This document shows positions 6,829 through 9,150 of a stretch of DNA of 9,150 nucleotides, in pieces. The notes under the pieces were generated by a model that saw only the letters and a list, made by a program, of their open reading frames with translations, ran no database searches and had not been told where the DNA came from. Source of the DNA: Akkermansiaceae bacterium (GTDB lineage: Bacteria > Verrucomicrobiota > Verrucomicrobiia > Verrucomicrobiales > Akkermansiaceae); assembly GCA_018676385.1 (NCBI GenBank), contig JABHEX010000220.1:1-9150 (forward strand), given 5' to 3'. Numbering within the stretch: the first letter of the stretch is position 1; each line of letters starts with the position of its first letter. The translations under genes and the position numbers were made by a program.

Positions 6829-7965
6829 TTAGTGCGAGAGTGACTGGACAAGGGGGCGTGATGTGGCTTTCCATGCAGGGTAAAGAGAAGCGAGCAATCC
6901 AAGTGTTAGTGAGACAGAAATGCCACTTAATAGAACCGTAGGAGATGGTGATAAAGCCAGTGTTAACCCTTCGTTACCGATGGTGAATGCCTTGAAATGA
7001 AAGAATCCAAGAGCTCCCAGGACACCTGTAGCACCTCCGACAAGCCCAAGCAATAGGCCTTCCAACACCACGATTTTTGCAATAGCGAAACGTGAGTAGC
7101 CTAGTGTTTGTAGAATAGCAGTTTCCTTAACTCTACCACGTACGATGAGTAATACAGCATTTGCGACAAGACCGAGCACTGCTAGGACCGCACCGATACC
7201 AAGCCATTGAGTGAAGCCAATCAGCTCGATCATCTGTTTCGCTGTCTCAGCAAAAAACGCCTTTTCTGGGCGCGTGGTAGTGGGTTGTTGATCTGATTCA
7301 AATGTCTCGTCGATCTTCCCTGCTACGCTATCGAGTTGATTGACGGAATCCACCTTAACGTTGAACTGAGTCACGATACCCAAACCTATTTTTGATGCCT
7401 GTTGCAGAAACGGCAGATGGACGTAAGCAACATTTTCATCCTGTGCAGCATCTGAGCTAATGATACCTGCCACGTAGACATTCACACCCACAGCTTCAAA
7501 TTTATCACCTGCTGAGAGACCTCGTTTTTGCGCCAGGTGCTTGCCGATCAATGCAGCATCACTACGTTTCATGAAATGTTCATATGAGCCAGACTCGATT
7601 TTGATATCTGGATTGTATTGCTTGAGTGACTCCGGTGGTACACCACGAAAGGCGATCACATCGAGTGAGGCACCGCAGTTATTGACTACAATCTGAATCG
7701 GCAAAACTTCATTGACGCCGGGGATGCGTTTGATTGTTTCAAGGTAGTGCTCAGGTAGTCGCGACGTAGAAGGGCAAAAGCGGTTCTCGCGATAAACGAC
7801 GAGCGTAGTGTCATTGGCATTCATTTCCGTAGCACCGGATAAGGATTCCTGCATCGTCTGCACGGATGAATAGAGGAACATGCCAGCAGCCACGCCCATA
7901 ATGGTCAACAAAGACCGAAGACGGTGACGTGTTAGATTTTTAAGTGCTAGTGAGAGTAATTTCAT
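6829..7965 (-). CDS. ABC transporter permease, FtsX/MacB fold (permease A)
   Basis: This 378-residue protein has the same four-helix plan as permease B. It has an N-terminal cytoplasmic ALKNLTRHRLRSLLT, helix 1 at about 17-37, a periplasmic domain at about 38-250, and helices at about 253-275, 298-320 and 343-363. The coupling segment RVKETAILQTLGYSRF (278-293) and the terminal YPAWKATSRPL (362-372) are close to the family norm. The periplasmic domain carries two cysteines, 64 and 97, that permease B lacks and that may form a disulfide. Its start codon overlaps the ATPase stop by one base (TGATG), so the ATPase and this subunit are coupled. Together with permease B it probably forms a heterodimer, as in LolC/LolE, rather than the MacB homodimer. 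It is distinct in sequence from permease B, so this is not a recent tandem duplication. Confidence 0.94.
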   Translation of the reverse strand: MKLLSLALKNLTRHRLRSLLTIMGVAAGMFLYSSVQTMQESLSGATEMNANDTTLVVYRENRFCPSTSRLPEHYLETIKRIPGVNEVLPIQIVVNNCGASLDVIAFRGVPPESLKQYNPDIKIESGSYEHFMKRSDAALIGKHLAQKRGLSAGDKFEAVGVNVYVAGIISSDAAQDENVAYVHLPFLQQASKIGLGIVTQFNVKVDSVNQLDSVAGKIDETFESDQQPTTTRPEKAFFAETAKQMIELIGFTQWLGIGAVLAVLGLVANAVLLIVRGRVKETAILQTLGYSRFAIAKIVVLEGLLLGLVGGATGVLGALGFFHFKAFTIGNEGLTLALSPSPTVLLSGISVSLTLGLLASLYPAWKATSRPLVQSLSH

Positions 7966-8651
7966 CAGGATTGCAAGTTTTGCTCGATCAGCTGGCCTTT
8001 TTCGAGGTGCAGTGTGCGATGGGCTGACGCCGCAGCCTTGGGGTCATGCGTCACCATCACGATGGTTTTGTTGTGCTCGCCTGCAAGCTGATTTAAGAGA
8101 GCGAGAATGCTGTCAGCCGATTCGCGATCCAGATCACCGGTGGGCTCGTCTGCTACCAGCAAGCCGGGGTCGTGCACGATGGCGCGTGCGATTGCGACTC
8201 GCTGTTCCTGGCCACCAGAAAGTTCGGATGGTCGATGGTGGGCGCGGTCCGTAAGCCCCACGAGATCAAGAGCCGCCATGATTTTTTCTTTGCGTTCCGA
8301 CTTACTGAATTTTCCTAACAAAAGTGGTAGTTCGACGTTTTCATAAGCGGAAAGAATCGGCACGAGGTGGTAGAGTTGGAATATGTATCCAACATGCTTC
8401 GCTCTCCAGCGTGTTAATTCGGCACGAGACAAACCAGCGATATTTCTACTGTCGATGGTGAGTTCGCCGTGGGTGGGGGAGTCGATGCCGGCAACTAGGT
8501 TAAGTAAGGTGGTTTTTCCTGAGCCGGATGGCCCCATGAGTGCGAGGAACTCGCCCTTGGTGACATCAAGAGATAGATCTTCTAACGGGGTGATGGTTGT
8601 TTTCCCCTTGGTGAAGGATTTGGTGACGGACCGTATGGAAATAAAGGACAT
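7965..8651 (-). CDS. ABC transporter ATP-binding protein, LolD/MacB type
   Basis: This 228-residue free-standing ATPase has all motifs intact: Walker A GPSGSGKT (40-47), Q-loop Gln 92 in YIFQLYHLVP, signature LSGGQ (144-148) followed by EQRVAIARA, Walker B LLVADEP (164-170) with GDLD as D-loop, and switch His 202 in VTHD. The Q-loop context (FQ..HLVP..SA.ENVELPL) is typical of the MacB/LolD/FtsE cluster, and the length matches LolD. In this operon it would be the cytoplasmic motor for both FtsX-fold permeases. The gene follows the adaptor by 24 nt and overlaps permease A by one base. Only a weak AAGA stretch precedes the ATG. LolD function (lipoprotein release) is an alternative, but the linked adaptor and TolC-type channel argue for export through a tripartite complex. 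Confidence 0.96.
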   Translation of the reverse strand: MSFISIRSVTKSFTKGKTTITPLEDLSLDVTKGEFLALMGPSGSGKTTLLNLVAGIDSPTHGELTIDSRNIAGLSRAELTRWRAKHVGYIFQLYHLVPILSAYENVELPLLLGKFSKSERKEKIMAALDLVGLTDRAHHRPSELSGGQEQRVAIARAIVHDPGLLVADEPTGDLDRESADSILALLNQLAGEHNKTIVMVTHDPKAAASAHRTLHLEKGQLIEQNLQS

Positions 8652-8675
8652 GGTGAGTTTTCTTGAATTTGGAAA

Positions 8676-9150
8676 TTAGTTTTCAGGCTGCGGAGTCACG
8701 CGAACACCATCATCGAGTTGATCGTGCGGTGGCAGGATGACCTGTTCGCCTGATTTTAATCCGCTGATGACCAAGCGGTGAGCGTCGCGCACCTCAGTGC
8801 CGAGTTTGACTGTTCGGGAAATTGCCCTGTTATCAGGTGAGACCACCCAGACAAGATTGGAGGAAACCACAGCAGATTCTGGCACATAGATTGAGAGTCG
8901 TTGGGAATTAGGGGAGGGGTTTGACGCGCTGCCAGCAGCATCACCCGATCCAAAAAATTTGGCACGCACGAGCATTTCAGGCCTCAAGCGGGGATCTGGA
9001 TTAGTGATTTCGATTTTCGCCTGTAGTGTGTTACGCTGCAGGTCTGCCTCGCCCCTGATGCGTGTCACCTTACCCTTGAAAATCATTTCAGGCAGTAAGT
9101 CCGTGAGCAGTTCCACGTGTTGCCCCACCTTCAGGCCAGCTGCTTCATTG
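8676..9150 (-). CDS. Periplasmic adaptor subunit (HlyD/MacA-type membrane fusion protein), C-terminal part
   Basis: The frame is open to the window edge, so the true start lies beyond 9150; the GTG at 9126-9128 is internal. About 158 residues are visible. They hold the end of the beta-barrel domain: LKVGQHVEL, GKVTRIRGEADLQRNTLQAK, then an I-T-N-P-D-P-R-L-R-P-E-M-L-V block equivalent to the NP..LRPGM motif of MacA/AcrA-type adaptors. A Gly/Ser/Asn/Pro-rich linker follows. Then comes the membrane-proximal domain with IYVPESAVV, a VWVVSPDNRAISRTVKLG strand pair and LVISGLKSGEQVI near the C-terminus. Adaptors of this type bridge the inner-membrane transporter and a TolC-like channel. It is the first visible gene of the operon; whether more genes precede it is outside the window. 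Partner choice (ABC rather than RND) comes from the neighbouring ATPase and permease genes. Confidence 0.93.
   Translation of the reverse strand, partial: NEAAGLKVGQHVELLTDLLPEMIFKGKVTRIRGEADLQRNTLQAKIEITNPDPRLRPEMLVRAKFFGSGDAAGSASNPSPNSQRLSIYVPESAVVSSNLVWVVSPDNRAISRTVKLGTEVRDAHRLVISGLKSGEQVILPPHDQLDDGVRVTPQPEN

Larger units (their letters stand above)
3740..9150 (-). other. Six-gene tripartite ABC export operon
   Basis: Six genes run in the same direction with gaps of 24, -1, 33, 30 and -4 nt: adaptor, ATPase, permease A, permease B, Cys-rich lipoprotein, outer-membrane channel. No internal terminator or promoter is evident. The set supplies every layer of a MacAB-TolC-like machine from cytoplasm to outer membrane, plus one extra lipoprotein. 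Operon membership is inferred from spacing and strand; the promoter lies upstream of the window. Confidence 0.85.

Noticed and set aside
8012..8679. Plus-strand frames opposite the ATPase gene
   Set aside because: The minus-strand ATPase has every ABC motif intact; the plus-strand frames are its complement.
9126..9128. GTG as start of the adaptor gene
   Set aside because: The frame continues upstream to the window edge with adaptor-like residues (NEAAGLK), so the GTG is internal.

Overview
The window looks like chromosomal DNA from a Gram-negative bacterium with a full double membrane. It encodes two lipoproteins with clear lipoboxes, a TolC/OprM-type outer-membrane channel and an adaptor that spans the periplasm. 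Base composition is moderate, and almost no start codon has a recognisable Shine-Dalgarno sequence. The gene mix (orphan MoxR ATPase, Ste24-type M48 protease, split MacAB-like export operon with a Cys-rich OB-like lipoprotein) makes me think of Verrucomicrobiota or another PVC-group lineage. That placement is an inference from protein style, not proof. I see no phage, transposon, CRISPR, tRNA or rRNA.

Layout. Positions 1-344 (+) hold the 3' end of a fumarylacetoacetate hydrolase-family gene. It runs tail to tail into a complete MoxR-type AAA+ ATPase gene (380-1363, -). A 100-bp divergent spacer separates that from a signal-peptide-bearing protein of unknown function (1464-2321, +). This gene's only ribosome-binding-like sequence lies inside a small hairpin directly before the start codon. 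It is convergent with a seven-helix, CAAX-protease-like M48 metallopeptidase (2392-3645, -). A 94-bp spacer rich in inverted repeats then leads to the main feature.

The region 9150 down to 3740 is one tightly packed minus-strand operon. In transcription order it encodes a periplasmic adaptor (HlyD/MacA type, 5' end outside the window), a LolD/MacB-type ATPase, FtsX-fold permease A, FtsX-fold permease B, a small Cys-rich lipoprotein, and a TolC/OprM-type outer-membrane lipoprotein. Junctions are 24 nt, a 1-nt TGATG overlap, 33 nt, 30 nt and a 4-nt ATGA overlap. Together these make all parts of a tripartite ABC-driven export machine like MacAB-TolC. Here the ATPase is a separate protein, the permease is probably a heterodimer, and an extra Cys-rich lipoprotein is translationally coupled to the channel. 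That lipoprotein is the least explained part of the system and the best candidate for something new. The substrate cannot be read from the sequence.
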